A DNA stretch of 64,000 bases from JAVBMJ01 sp031551275 (GTDB taxonomy: Bacteria > Bacteroidota > Bacteroidia > Bacteroidales > Rikenellaceae): positions 1 to 64,000 of the forward strand of contig JAVBNX010000004.1 of NCBI GenBank assembly GCA_031551275.1. Direction: 5' to 3'. The notes under the pieces were generated by a model. That model made no database searches. It worked only from the letters and a program-made list of their open reading frames with translations, and was not told the origin of the DNA. Positions 34,730-42,942 of the stretch are shown here, piece after piece. Position numbers and translations under genes: made by a program. Numbering within the stretch: position 1 is the first letter of the stretch; every line of letters begins with the position of its first letter.

Positions 34730-35785
34730 TTACGGTTTTGTGATCGGGACAGTGATGATCTCGTCGTCTTCCCAGTCACCTACCCCGATCTGTCCCTCGA
34801 TCGGCTCTACTTCCGGAAGTTCTATCTCTATCTCGAGGGGTATGGTTATGTCGACCTCTATCGGCTCGCTTGCCCCGATATTGTCCCTGATCTTGGTTAT
34901 CACCGTATTTATCTGGTCGGTAATGTCGAACGTTTGGTTATACTCCGTCCCGTCGACCAGCACTATGCTTACCTCCAGCGTGTACCTCCTGTCGGGAAGG
35001 TCCAACGGCGGGCCGAACGTAACGAATACCGGCGACTGGATCGTGCCGGTTTCAGGATTGCTGCCCGTAATTATCTTATCGTTGAGCCTGAACTGGTGCG
35101 TGACGTCCATATGCGACGGCGTCCGCGAGGCCATCAGCACCGATCCGACGAAACCCCTCAATGCCCCGTTAGCCGCGTAGGCGCTGCTCGGATTGACAAG
35201 GTCGATCACTACCCGGCATTCGTAGGAGACCGCGAACGGGGTCATATATAGGCTTCTTTCTATGTAGTCGCCGGGGGTCGGATAGCCATTCTTGCCGTTC
35301 TTGTACTTTATATGATAACCCACCTCGTCATTCATCTCCTGTTCCCCGCATCCAGAGGTCAGTATCTCCATATCGTTGCTGGCGATGTATTCGCTCGGCG
35401 CCCTGACCAGGCGCCTGTTCGCTTCACCCTCTTTTACCACCGCTTCGAAACTGTTCAGGCGGTCGGTGGCGCGGAAATATACCCCGTCCAAATGGGTGTC
35501 GGTTTCCGAATACATCAGGCCGTTGAACAACAAGATGTTGTACATCCCCTTCGTGAGCGGGGCCACCACGCTGTTGGGAGCTACGAAATACTTTTTTAAA
35601 ACCGCCTGGCTGCCGTCTCCGTTATACATTATCGCGGTGGCGTTCATGCTCATGTTGGTGGTGTGCAACGACGGTTCCCAGTCGCCCTCTATATACAGGG
35701 CAGGGTGGGCGGTGGTATATATGTCCCGCTGGTCGGTACATCCGGCGAAAAGCAGAACCATCGTTATTATGGGTAAGATTCTCAT
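34730..35785 (-). CDS. DUF5119 fimbria-associated lipoprotein
   Basis: A 351-residue lipoprotein (VLLFAGCTDQ lipobox) of the DUF5119 type seen in Bacteroidota fimbria clusters next to DUF3575 genes. HPALYIEGDWEPS near residue 30 and the beta-sandwich with RSLYMTPFAVSYECRVVIDL are visible. The C-terminal ~50 residues are acidic and repetitive (PIEVDITIPLEIEIELPEVEP). By analogy with FimB/Mfa2 it may anchor or limit fimbriae at the outer membrane. The gene starts one base after the DUF3575 gene stop, clearly co-translated. Confidence 0.7.
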   Translation of the reverse strand: MRILPIITMVLLFAGCTDQRDIYTTAHPALYIEGDWEPSLHTTNMSMNATAIMYNGDGSQAVLKKYFVAPNSVVAPLTKGMYNILLFNGLMYSETDTHLDGVYFRATDRLNSFEAVVKEGEANRRLVRAPSEYIASNDMEILTSGCGEQEMNDEVGYHIKYKNGKNGYPTPGDYIERSLYMTPFAVSYECRVVIDLVNPSSAYAANGALRGFVGSVLMASRTPSHMDVTHQFRLNDKIITGSNPETGTIQSPVFVTFGPPLDLPDRRYTLEVSIVLVDGTEYNQTFDITDQINTVITKIRDNIGASEPIEVDITIPLEIEIELPEVEPIEGQIGVGDWEDDEIITVPITKP

Positions 35786-37060
35786 TCAGCGCCGGTTAAT
35801 GTTGCGTATACCCCAAAGCCATACAAGGCTTACACGAGCCTTTGTCAGTGAGAACCTGCCCACGTCGTAGCGGGTTTCCTTCCATATCAGGTGCCCCTCC
35901 TGCGGACGCTCATAGCGCCGCACCTCCGGGGTGAAGAAGTAGCCCGCGGCCAGGGAGAAATCCAAATGGAAATGCTCCGAAAGGGGCATTGCCCACCCTC
36001 CCGTGAGGCCCGCCGTAAAGAAGCTGTCGCCCTGGTAGCCGCCCTCCCATTGCACGTCGTAGCGCCCGCCGTATGTGCCGTAAACGCCCACGGACCAGCC
36101 CGTGAGGAGTCCCTTGCGGGTGTCGAACCAGTAGCGGCCCTCCAGGTTTCCCTGGATGGTTTGCAAAGCGTATGTGTTGTCTATTCGCCAGTAGGCGTAG
36201 GCGAAGTCCCCGGCTACGGAGAAGTGTTTGCCCAGCGGGACCTCGATGCCGAGGTTGGGCATCAGGACTATATCCGACAGCAGGTTGGTGCGCAGGGCCA
36301 CCGGGTATGTTGTATGGTATTCCGGGGTGGGGGCGGGTTGTATTGCGGGAGTTTCGGGTATTTCGGCTGCGGGTTCGGGAGGGGCGGTCTCGACGGGTGC
36401 GGGTCGCTCTTCGGGGGCCGGGACCGGTTCGGCGACCGGTTCCGGGGCGGGCTCGGGAAGAGGTGTGAAACGAACGACCGCAATCATGCCGTAGCGCAGT
36501 CGGGGAAGTACGTGGAGGTAGAGGTAGGAGTATGTGCGGCCCCCGTTCATGGAGGTCAGCATCCGGCTCTTGGCCAGGTCGGTCATGTCTTCGCGGTCGA
36601 TCATCCGGATCAGGGCTTCCCGTCCGGGGATGCTCCCGTCGGCTTCCGCTTTGGCCCTCAATCCGTCCCAATAGCCGCTATGGTCCTGGCCGCGTGTTAT
36701 TTTCGAGGGATCGAGCGTAGGGAAGCGCCCGGTCAGATATTGGCAGACCGCGTCGGCGCGCCGTTGCGATAAGCGGGTATTGTAGTCCGGATGGCCGTCC
36801 GGGGAGCTGGAGGATACGATTGATACCGATTCCACGCGGGAGAGCAGGGCGGGATCGCCCAACAGGGAGTCCAGTGCGGCTATCGAACGGCCGTTATCCA
36901 TATATAAACTGTCGATCGCCGCGCGGTCGAAACGAAAATTTAAGACAATTCTCGCAACCGGGTCCGCGGTATGATCCTGAGCATACGTCTCGCTTCCGTC
37001 AACAGAGAGGTGGGCAAGGCATACGAAAAGCGCGGATAAGCTCAAGAGACAACGCCTCAT
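35786..37060 (-). CDS. DUF3575 outer-membrane protein with OmpA-like N-terminal region
   Basis: A 424-residue exported protein (signal LLSLSALFVCLAHLSVDG). The N-terminal part (about residues 35-200) has the OmpA-like pattern of DUF3868/OmpA proteins: LNFRFDRAAIDSLYMDNG, SSSSPDGHPDYNTRLSQRRADAV. A Pro/Glu-rich linker (about 205-245) follows, then the DUF3575 beta-barrel-like domain (ALRTNLLSDIVLMPNLGIEVPL through the C-terminal Trp-rich strand). Proteins of this type head FimA/Mfa fimbria operons and are thought to help anchor or assemble them at the outer membrane. First gene of the eight-gene operon. Confidence 0.8.
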   Translation of the reverse strand: MRRCLLSLSALFVCLAHLSVDGSETYAQDHTADPVARIVLNFRFDRAAIDSLYMDNGRSIAALDSLLGDPALLSRVESVSIVSSSSPDGHPDYNTRLSQRRADAVCQYLTGRFPTLDPSKITRGQDHSGYWDGLRAKAEADGSIPGREALIRMIDREDMTDLAKSRMLTSMNGGRTYSYLYLHVLPRLRYGMIAVVRFTPLPEPAPEPVAEPVPAPEERPAPVETAPPEPAAEIPETPAIQPAPTPEYHTTYPVALRTNLLSDIVLMPNLGIEVPLGKHFSVAGDFAYAYWRIDNTYALQTIQGNLEGRYWFDTRKGLLTGWSVGVYGTYGGRYDVQWEGGYQGDSFFTAGLTGGWAMPLSEHFHLDFSLAAGYFFTPEVRRYERPQEGHLIWKETRYDVGRFSLTKARVSLVWLWGIRNINRR

Positions 37061-37174
37061 TTAGCGGATAATTTCTTGATTTGCAGGAAGTAATTTAATT
37101 TGAAACGTTGCTTCGCGTGGTTTTTCCCACCATCCCTGTTTTATCTTTCATTAACTATACGCTAAAACGCGGTG

Positions 37175-37182
37175 CAAAGTTA
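37175..37182 (-). promoter_or_regulatory. -7 box (TAACTTTG) of the fimbria operon
   Basis: Read on the minus strand TAACTTTG matches TAnnTTTG exactly. Transcription would start near 37168, leaving a ~108-base leader before the ATG at 37060. The -33 region is AT-rich without a clear TTTG, suggesting a weak or activator-dependent promoter. Confidence 0.55.
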
Positions 37183-37249
37183 AATATTTTTTACCGATTT
37201 AATAATTCATTAACCTTTTATTTGTTTTTGAGTTGAAAATAATAAAACC

Positions 37250-37324
37250 CTATCATTGGTGTCGTATTTAAGGCCTTGTTGTCTTCTACAATTTGTTCAT
37301 TTTGAGTTTTGTAACCAATGATAG
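37250..37324. repeat. 11-bp inverted repeat upstream of the fimbria operon
   Basis: CTATCATTGGT at 37250-37260 and its complement ACCAATGATAG at 37314-37324 flank 53 bases, about 70 bases upstream of the -7 box. It might be an operator, a recombinase site pair or a hairpin. No complete promoter is visible between the arms. Confidence 0.5.
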
Positions 37325-37397
37325 TCACATTTGCGTTCGAAGGATTCTTTTGAAAAATGTATCGTAAGCCGATAGTTCAATGGCAAATTTCAATGGC

Positions 37398-37428
37398 AAA
37401 AAAAAGGTCGCGATCTGAAATCGCAACC
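37398..37428 (-). terminator. Terminator of tRNA-Asn (supplied by the island)
   Basis: On the minus strand GGTTGCGAT (37420-37428) pairs with ATCGCGACC (37406-37414) with one G-T wobble, a five-base loop and then eight T's (37398-37405). It lies 15 bases after the tRNA 3' end, inside the island. Confidence 0.8.
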
Positions 37429-37441
37429 CTTTGATTTTGAA

Positions 37442-37487
37442 GCTCCTCTTCAAGGACTTGAACCTTGGACCCCCTGATTAACAGTCA
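37442..37487 (-). repeat. Right attachment repeat (in tRNA-Asn)
   Basis: The copy of the 46-base repeat that is part of the intact tRNA-Asn gene. It matches 25412-25457 with one mismatch at 37484 (25454). Confidence 0.85.
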
Positions 37488-37516
37488 GGTGCTCTAACCA
37501 ACTGAGCTAAAGAGGA
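37443..37516 (-). tRNA. tRNA-Asn (anticodon GTT)
   Basis: A complete 74-base cloverleaf on the minus strand. The acceptor stem TCCTCTT pairs with AAGAGGA, followed by discriminator G. The anticodon arm CTGACTGTTAATCAG carries anticodon GTT, and the T-arm contains the GGTTCAAGTCC block. CCA is not encoded. The 3' half is shared with the repeat at 25412-25457 and is the attachment site of the island. Confidence 0.95.
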
Positions 37517-37570
37517 ATATGTTTTTCCGAATCCTTCCCGGGAATGAATTCCTTTTCTGGTTTCGGGATG

Positions 37571-37601
37571 CAAAGATAGGCGTTTTTTACATACGTGCAA
37601 A
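37571..37601 (-). promoter_or_regulatory. Promoter of tRNA-Asn
   Basis: On the minus strand TTTG (37598-37601), a 19-base spacer and TATCTTTG (37571-37578) match the Bacteroidetes consensus fully. It is about 55 bases upstream of the tRNA start and is the best-matched promoter in the window. Confidence 0.8.
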
Positions 37602-37639
37602 TTTTTCCGCCGGATAATTTGAAAAAATTGCCGCCCGCC

Positions 37640-38296
37640 CTAATCCAGCGTCGGCAGAACCACGATGCTGCACCCGGGCATATGCCGCGCCACGTAGCCG
37701 CCCAAGTAATGCAGGGTGTCGGCGGCGATCTCGCGCTCGGCTTCGAGGTAGGTGTTGTAGACGAGCATTTCGACCGCCAGCCCCCGGGCCCTGCACGCCT
37801 CGAGGGTCAGCAGCGTGTGGTTCACGCTGCCCAGGTAGCCGCCTGTGACCACGATCAGCGGCATTTCCCGCTCCTTGGCGTAATCCGCCATCGTGTAGTC
37901 GCCGTCGATGGGGACCAGCAAGCCGCCCGCCCCCTCGACCAATACGGTGTCGTAGCGCTCCGCCAGCACGTCGAGGGCCCTGTCCGCCGCCGCCAGATCG
38001 ATCCTGCGCCCCTCCAGCCGCGCCGCCAGGTCGGGCGAGGCGGGAAACCGGAAGCGGAAGGGACAGGTCTCGCCCGTCGCGTCCTCGGGCAACATTCCCG
38101 TACCGGTAATACGCCTGTGGGTGGCGATGTCGCCCGGCACGGCGTCGGGCTCGCATCCGGTCTGGATCAGTTTCTGGGTCGCCACTTTGCGCCCCCCGGC
38201 AGCCATCGTAAGGGCCAGGTAACCGGTGGCATAGCTCTTGCCGACGTCGGTCCCCACGCCGGTCACGAAGTATATTTTTGCCTTTGTTCTGCTCAT
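37640..38296 (-). CDS. bioD: ATP-dependent dethiobiotin synthetase
   Basis: A 218-residue enzyme counted from the ATG at 38296 (MSRTKAKIYFVTG); the longer frame extends across the divergent promoter. BioD closes the ureido ring of biotin by carboxylating 7,8-diaminopelargonic acid. The P-loop GTDVGKSY near residue 15, VEGAGGLLVPID near 110 and VTGGYLGSVNHTLLTLEA near 136 are characteristic. It is divergent from bioB, from which it is separated by 65 bases with a palindrome. No bioA or bioF lies in the window. Confidence 0.93.
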   Translation of the reverse strand: MSRTKAKIYFVTGVGTDVGKSYATGYLALTMAAGGRKVATQKLIQTGCEPDAVPGDIATHRRITGTGMLPEDATGETCPFRFRFPASPDLAARLEGRRIDLAAADRALDVLAERYDTVLVEGAGGLLVPIDGDYTMADYAKEREMPLIVVTGGYLGSVNHTLLTLEACRARGLAVEMLVYNTYLEAEREIAADTLHYLGGYVARHMPGCSIVVLPTLD

Positions 38297-38317
38297 ATCC
38301 GCCCTAAAAGTATTATT

Positions 38318-38336
38318 TTTGCATGCGAATTGCAAA
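38318..38336. promoter_or_regulatory. Palindrome between bioD and bioB (possible operator)
   Basis: TTTGCA at 38318-38323 and TGCAAA at 38331-38336 form an inverted repeat with a seven-base spacer, overlapping a TATTTTTG -7-like box at 38314-38321 read toward bioB. Its place in the divergent bio spacer suggests a regulatory site, for instance for a BirA-type repressor. That is inference. Confidence 0.4.
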
Positions 38337-38361
38337 TCCCCGAATTTGTAATTTCCGACCT

Positions 38362-39309
38362 ATGCAACCACTCTTCCGGCAAATACAAGACGGCCTGCGG
38401 CTTACGCACGGGCAGGCGGTGGAGCTCTCCCGCTCCGCATCCACGGACGAGCTGTGCGCCCTGGCCTCGGACCTACGCCTGCATTTCCGGGGCCGGAACA
38501 TGGATACCTGCTCGATCCTCAACGCCCGCAGCGGTTTGTGCGGCGAGGATTGCAAGTGGTGCTCCCAGTCGCGCCACCACGCCACGGCGGTCGAAACCTA
38601 CCCGTTGGTCAGTGCGCAGCAGGCCCTCGACGCCGCCGCAAAGCACAAGTCCGACGGGGTCAAACGCTTCTCCCTGGTCACGAGCGGCCGGAAGGTCTCC
38701 GGCGCGGATTTCGAAAAGATCTGCGCGATCTACCGCAAACTCGAAACGACGGGCATGGGCCTGTGCGCCTCCCTGGGCCTGCTGGATGAGGCCCAGATGC
38801 GCGCCCTGAAGGCGGCGGGCGTGGAGCGCTACCATTGCAATTTGGAGAGCGCGCCCTCTTACTTCCCGCAACTCTGCACCACCCACACGACCGAAGAAAA
38901 AATAGCCACCCTCAAAGCCGCCCGGAACGCCGGCCTGGCCCTCTGCTCGGGCGGGATCATCGGCATGGGCGAATCGATGGACCAGAGGATCGAACTGGCC
39001 GTTACCTTGCGCGATCTGGGTGTGCGCTCCGTCCCGCTGAATATCCTCAACCCCATCAAAGGCACGCCCTTGGAGGCCGCCCGACCCCTCACCCAAGACG
39101 AAATCCTGAGGACCTTCGCCCTGTTCCGCATCATCAACCCCGAGGCCGACCTGCGCATGGCGGGCGGCCGCGTAGCCGCCTATGACTACCTCGGCGAGCT
39201 GATCGACGCGGGTGTGAGCGCCTCGATCGTGGGCGATATGCTTACCACGGTAGGCTCGAAGGCCGCCGACGATATGCAAATGTTCCGCAGTAAAGGCCTG
39301 ATTGTATGA
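38362..39309 (+). CDS. bioB: Biotin synthase
   Basis: A 315-residue radical SAM enzyme counted from the ATG at 38362 (MQPLFRQIQDGLRLTHGQA). It inserts sulfur into dethiobiotin to make biotin. The 4Fe-4S motif is SGLCGEDCKWCSQS (CxxxCxxC) near residue 57; YHCNLESAP near 154 and GIIGMGES near 195 are typical, and the Arg/Cys ligands of the 2Fe-2S cluster lie in conserved positions (CSG, ADLRMAGGR). Its stop overlaps the start of the DUF1573 gene (ATGA). The downstream NfnAB-type pair could deliver electrons. Confidence 0.95.
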   Translation: MQPLFRQIQDGLRLTHGQAVELSRSASTDELCALASDLRLHFRGRNMDTCSILNARSGLCGEDCKWCSQSRHHATAVETYPLVSAQQALDAAAKHKSDGVKRFSLVTSGRKVSGADFEKICAIYRKLETTGMGLCASLGLLDEAQMRALKAAGVERYHCNLESAPSYFPQLCTTHTTEEKIATLKAARNAGLALCSGGIIGMGESMDQRIELAVTLRDLGVRSVPLNILNPIKGTPLEAARPLTQDEILRTFALFRIINPEADLRMAGGRVAAYDYLGELIDAGVSASIVGDMLTTVGSKAADDMQMFRSKGLIV

Positions 39310-40370
39310 AACGCACCCTTCTCATAGCCCTTTTCGTCGCCCTGGCGCTGCACCACGCCGCCGCCCAGTCGACCATGTCCTTCGCCCAACCGAGGTGGGA
39401 CTTCGGCCAGATCCGCGAGCAGGACGGCCGTGTGACCCACGCATTCGAGTTCGTCAACACGGGCGACATCCCCTTTGTGATCGAGAACGTGACCGTGGCG
39501 TGCGGATGCACCACCCCGACCTTCTCCAAGGCCCCCGTGCTCCCCGGCGCGAGGGGTAAGATCACCATCACGTTCGACCCCGCCTTCCGCCCGGGCCGCT
39601 TTTCGAAGGAGATCAACATCGTCAGCAACTCCGGCCGCAACTACAACACGATCTACGTCGAGGGCGTGGTCTCCCCGCGCCCGCTTACCGTCGCCGAGGA
39701 GTTCCCCGTCGATATGGGCAATGGCGTGCGCTTCGCCTCGACCGAGTGCCTGTTCCGCTACGTGGGCCAGGGCACGGCCAAGTCGATGAGCCTGGCTTAC
39801 ATCAACGATTCGCAGCAAACCGTCCGCCTGGAGTTTAGGCCCTCCGCCCCCTTCAAGGCCACCCCCCCGGTCGCGCTCAAACCCAGCGAGCGGGGCGAGG
39901 CGACCATAACCTGCGATCTGACCTCGCAAATCCTCTGGGGCATGGTCAAACAGGAGATCCCGGTCTTGCTCAACGGCGCAAAGGCTAAGAAAACGATCTA
40001 CGCCCAGGGCATCGGCACCGACGATTTCCCCGCCGTCCGCGAACCCTCCGCCGACGCCCCGAGCGCGAATTTGAGCAACCAGTTCCACGCCTTCGGGCGG
40101 GCCTCGATGGGCGCGACGTTGAGGACCAGCTTCACGGTCAGCAACAAGGGCAAGGAGCCATTGACCCTGCGCGCCGTCCAGCCGGGCGAAGGCGTGAAGT
40201 GCACCGCCCCGAAAAGCAGGACCATCGCCCCCGGCAAGTCGGCCGAATTCTACGTCGAGTGGAACACCAAAGGCCTTCCCCCCGGCGGCAACACGGCCTC
40301 GGTGGTGTTGATCTTCAACGACCCGGCGCGCCCCATGCGCGAGGTCCGTCTGAGTGCAAACATGGAGTAA
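39306..40370 (+). CDS. DUF1573 exported protein
   Basis: A 354-residue protein with signal MKRTLLIALFVALALHHAAAQ. It contains two DUF1573/ASPM-SPD-2-like Ig domains: DFGQIREQDGRVTHAFEFVNTG and CGCTTPTFSKAPVLPG near residues 30-85, and an analogous C-terminal unit (FGRASMGATLRTSFTVSNKG) near 255. The CGCT motif is characteristic. Members are common in Bacteroidota and are thought to be periplasmic, function unknown. It overlaps bioB by four bases and is followed 11 bases later by the oxidoreductase subunit gene. Confidence 0.85.
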   Translation: MKRTLLIALFVALALHHAAAQSTMSFAQPRWDFGQIREQDGRVTHAFEFVNTGDIPFVIENVTVACGCTTPTFSKAPVLPGARGKITITFDPAFRPGRFSKEINIVSNSGRNYNTIYVEGVVSPRPLTVAEEFPVDMGNGVRFASTECLFRYVGQGTAKSMSLAYINDSQQTVRLEFRPSAPFKATPPVALKPSERGEATITCDLTSQILWGMVKQEIPVLLNGAKAKKTIYAQGIGTDDFPAVREPSADAPSANLSNQFHAFGRASMGATLRTSFTVSNKGKEPLTLRAVQPGEGVKCTAPKSRTIAPGKSAEFYVEWNTKGLPPGGNTASVVLIFNDPARPMREVRLSANME

Positions 40371-40381
40371 CCAACGATAAG

Positions 40382-41236
40382 ATGTTCAAAATTGTAGAAA
40401 AACGCTGCCTGGCCGCCTCGATCTGCCTGATGAAGGTGGAGGCCCCCCGGGTGGCCCGATCGGCCGAGCCGGGCCAATTCGTGATCGTGAGGAGCGACGC
40501 CAGGAGCGAGCGCATCCCCCTGACCATCTCGGACTACGACGCCGAAGCAGGAACCGTAACCATCGTCACGCAGGCCATCGGGGCCTCGACCCGCAAGATT
40601 TGCGCCTTGAACGAGGGCGACTCGCTGCTGAGCTTCGCCGGACCGTTGGGCCAACCCTCGGAATTCATCCACGAGCCTCTGGAGCAACTCCGCAAAAAAA
40701 AGATACTCTTTATCGCCGGGGGCCTGGGCGCCGCCCCGGTCTACCCCCAGGTCAAGTGGCTGCACGCCCACGGCGTGGAGGTCGAAGTGATCGTCGGGGC
40801 CAAGAGCAAGGATCTGCTTATCATGCTCCCCGAACTTAAAGCCGCAGCCAGCGAGCTCCACATCGCCACCGACGACGGCAGCATGGGTTTCCACGGCCTG
40901 GTAACCGCCCTGCTGGAGGATCTGGTCGCGAAGGGCAAACACTACGACGAGGTAATCGCCATCGGCCCGATGGTCATGATGAAATTCGCCGCCATGACCA
41001 CCAAAAAACTGGGCATCAAAACGATAGTTAGCCTCAATACGCTCATGGTCGACGGCACGGGCATGTGCGGGGCCTGCCGCGTGACGGTAGGCGGCAAGAC
41101 GAAATTCGCCTGCGTCGACGGCCCCGAATTCGACGGCCACAGCGTCGACTTCGACGAGGCCATGCGCCGCCAGGGCATGTACCGCACGGCCGAGGAGAGG
41201 GCCAACCACAACTGCAAGATCGGATTAGGAGAGTAA
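40382..41236 (+). CDS. nfnA: Ferredoxin:NADP+ oxidoreductase subunit alpha (sulfide dehydrogenase-like FAD/NAD-binding)
   Basis: A 284-residue FAD/NAD-binding protein of the ferredoxin-NADP reductase fold. The FAD-binding domain has EPGQFVIVR and RIPLTISDYD; the NAD domain has FIAGGLGAAPVYPQVKWL near residue 105. A C-terminal [2Fe-2S] site is visible in GTGMCGACRVTVGG with a further Cys in FACVDGPEF. This matches the small subunit of the electron-bifurcating NfnAB/SudAB complex, which exchanges electrons between NADH, NADPH and ferredoxin. It is five bases upstream of the large subunit gene. Confidence 0.88.
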   Translation: MFKIVEKRCLAASICLMKVEAPRVARSAEPGQFVIVRSDARSERIPLTISDYDAEAGTVTIVTQAIGASTRKICALNEGDSLLSFAGPLGQPSEFIHEPLEQLRKKKILFIAGGLGAAPVYPQVKWLHAHGVEVEVIVGAKSKDLLIMLPELKAAASELHIATDDGSMGFHGLVTALLEDLVAKGKHYDEVIAIGPMVMMKFAAMTTKKLGIKTIVSLNTLMVDGTGMCGACRVTVGGKTKFACVDGPEFDGHSVDFDEAMRRQGMYRTAEERANHNCKIGLGE

Positions 41237-41241
41237 GACAG

Positions 41242-42621
41242 ATGGCAATACGTAAAGAACGCGTCCCCGTCAGGGAACAGGACCCCATCCAAAGGGCGAC
41301 CAATTTCGAAGAGGTCTGCTACGGCTACAACGCCGCCGAGGCGCAGGAGGAAGCCGCCCGGTGCATCAAATGCAAGAAACCGCGCTGCGTCGAGTCGTGC
41401 CCCGTCTCGGTGGCGATCCCCGACTTTATCGCCGCCGTGGCCGCCGGGGATTACCCCGCCGCCGCCGCGACCATCCTCAAGGACAACTCCCTGCCCTCGG
41501 TCTGCGGCCGGGTCTGCCCCCAGGAGAGCCAGTGCGAAGGCTCGTGCATCCTGGGCGTCAAGGGCGACCCCGTCTCGATCGGCAAGCTCGAACGCTTCGT
41601 GGGCGACTACGCCCTGGACAACCCGCCGACCCCCGAAAAAGCCCCCGCCAACCATAAGCGCGTGGCGATCATCGGTAGCGGCCCCGCGGGCCTGGCCTGC
41701 GCCGCCGACCTGGCCAAAGCGGGCTTCACGGTGCGCGTCTTCGAGGCCCTGCACCGTTTGGGCGGCGTCCTGGAGTACGGCATCCCCGAATTCCGCCTGC
41801 CCAAGGACCGTGTCGTGGCCCGCGAGGTGGAGAACATCAAACGCCTGGGCGTCGAGTTCGAGACCGACGTGATCGTAGGCCGCACGATGAGCGTGGAGGA
41901 GCTCTTCGACGAGGGCTACCAAGCCGTCTTTATCGCCTCGGGCGCCGGCCTGCCCAAGTTCATGCGCATCGAGGGCGAAAACCTGAACGGCGTGGTCTCC
42001 GCCAACGAATTTCTGACCCGCACCAACCTGATGAAGGCCTACGACCAGGCCTACGACACCCCGGTCTACGTGGGCCGCAAGGTGGTCGTGGTGGGCGGCG
42101 GCAACGTGGCGATGGACGCCGTGCGCACCGCCAAACGCCTGGGCGCTGAGTCGGTCATCGTCTACCGCCGCAGCGAAGCCGAGCTTCCCGCCCGAGTTGA
42201 GGAGGTCCACCACGCCCGCGAGGAGGGCATCGAATTCCAGATGCTGACCAACCCCGTGGAGATCCTCGGCGACGAGAAAGGCTGGGTGCGCGGCATCAAA
42301 TGCATCCGCATGGAGCTGGGCGAACCCGACGCCTCGGGCCGCCGCTCCCCCGTGGAGCTCCCCGGCTCCGAGTTCGACATAGCCTGCGACGTTGTGGTCA
42401 TGGCCCTGGGCACCTCGCCCAACCCCTTGATCGCCAGCAAGACCGAAGGCTTGGAGATGAACAAGTGGGGCTGCCTGGTCGCCGACGAGGATGGCCGCAC
42501 GACCCGCAAGTCGATCTACGCGGGCGGCGACGCCGTCACCGGAGCCGCGACCGTCATCCTGGCCATGGGTGCCGGCCGCAAGGCCGCCGCCGCCATTGTG
42601 GAGGAGCTTTCCGCCCTGTAA
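41242..42621 (+). CDS. nfnB: NADPH-dependent ferredoxin oxidoreductase subunit beta (GltA-like)
   Basis: A 459-residue flavoprotein of the glutamate-synthase-small-subunit type. The N-terminal cysteines, RCIKCKKPRCVESCPV and VCGRVCPQESQCEGSC, bind 4Fe-4S clusters. The FAD motif is IIGSGPAGLACAADL near residue 140, and the NADPH motif is VVVVGGGNVAMDAVRTAKR near 280. The C-terminus GGDAVTGAATVILAMGAGRK is typical. With the preceding subunit it forms the NfnAB complex rather than a glutamate synthase, because no large glutamate synthase subunit gene is adjacent. Confidence 0.88.
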   Translation: MAIRKERVPVREQDPIQRATNFEEVCYGYNAAEAQEEAARCIKCKKPRCVESCPVSVAIPDFIAAVAAGDYPAAAATILKDNSLPSVCGRVCPQESQCEGSCILGVKGDPVSIGKLERFVGDYALDNPPTPEKAPANHKRVAIIGSGPAGLACAADLAKAGFTVRVFEALHRLGGVLEYGIPEFRLPKDRVVAREVENIKRLGVEFETDVIVGRTMSVEELFDEGYQAVFIASGAGLPKFMRIEGENLNGVVSANEFLTRTNLMKAYDQAYDTPVYVGRKVVVVGGGNVAMDAVRTAKRLGAESVIVYRRSEAELPARVEEVHHAREEGIEFQMLTNPVEILGDEKGWVRGIKCIRMELGEPDASGRRSPVELPGSEFDIACDVVVMALGTSPNPLIASKTEGLEMNKWGCLVADEDGRTTRKSIYAGGDAVTGAATVILAMGAGRKAAAAIVEELSAL

Positions 42622-42942
42622 CCGGCTCAGACCACCGGGCCTTTCCGGTGAAGGCCCTGCTTCCCCTCTGGTTTGTAGCTGCGCGTATAGCACGGCATCT
42701 TTTAACGATCCCCCTGCTTCCAAATCCTCACGTACAAAAGTACGCTCCGGTTTGAAAGACAGTGCGATCGTCAAAACCTGCCGCACTCTCCGCACAGCGC
42801 GTCCCGGACCGCTCCTTGCTGGTAGCCCATCCCGGACCGCTCTTGTCCCGCCCCGCCACCCTTGCCCCCGCCGATCGGAAAAATGCACGGGCAGGTACGT
42901 TTGTTCGTTCTTGCTGCTATCTTTGTGGAAGAAATGGTCTGT
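42622..42942. other. Non-coding spacer with small palindromes
   Basis: About 320 bases without a convincing gene. It contains a GGGCCTT/AAGGCCC hairpin just after nfnB that may terminate transcription, a CGTAC-AAAA-GTACG palindrome at 42730-42743, and a TATCTTTG -7 box at 42918-42925 for the next gene (its -33 TTTG at 42900-42903 is only 14 bases away, so it is a weak match). Confidence 0.45.

Larger units (their letters stand above)
25412..37487. mobile_element. 12-kb genomic island integrated in tRNA-Asn, carrying a type V fimbria operon
   Basis: The ends are direct repeats of the tRNA-Asn 3' part (42 identical bases at 25412-25453 and 37442-37483, extending to 46 with one mismatch). The right copy is part of the complete tRNA; the left copy is only a fragment. 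Inside, next to the left repeat, lies a tyrosine recombinase, then a small gene, then eight minus-strand fimbria genes. No conjugation, replication or phage structural genes are present. The island has replaced the tRNA terminator with its own (37398-37428). Because the recombinase lacks its usual N-terminal domain, the island may no longer move by itself. Confidence 0.75.

Noticed and set aside
37250..37324. Call of a proven invertible promoter for the fimbria operon
   Set aside because: The interval between the arms holds no complete -33/-7 promoter and is only 53 bases; kept only as a candidate regulatory repeat.
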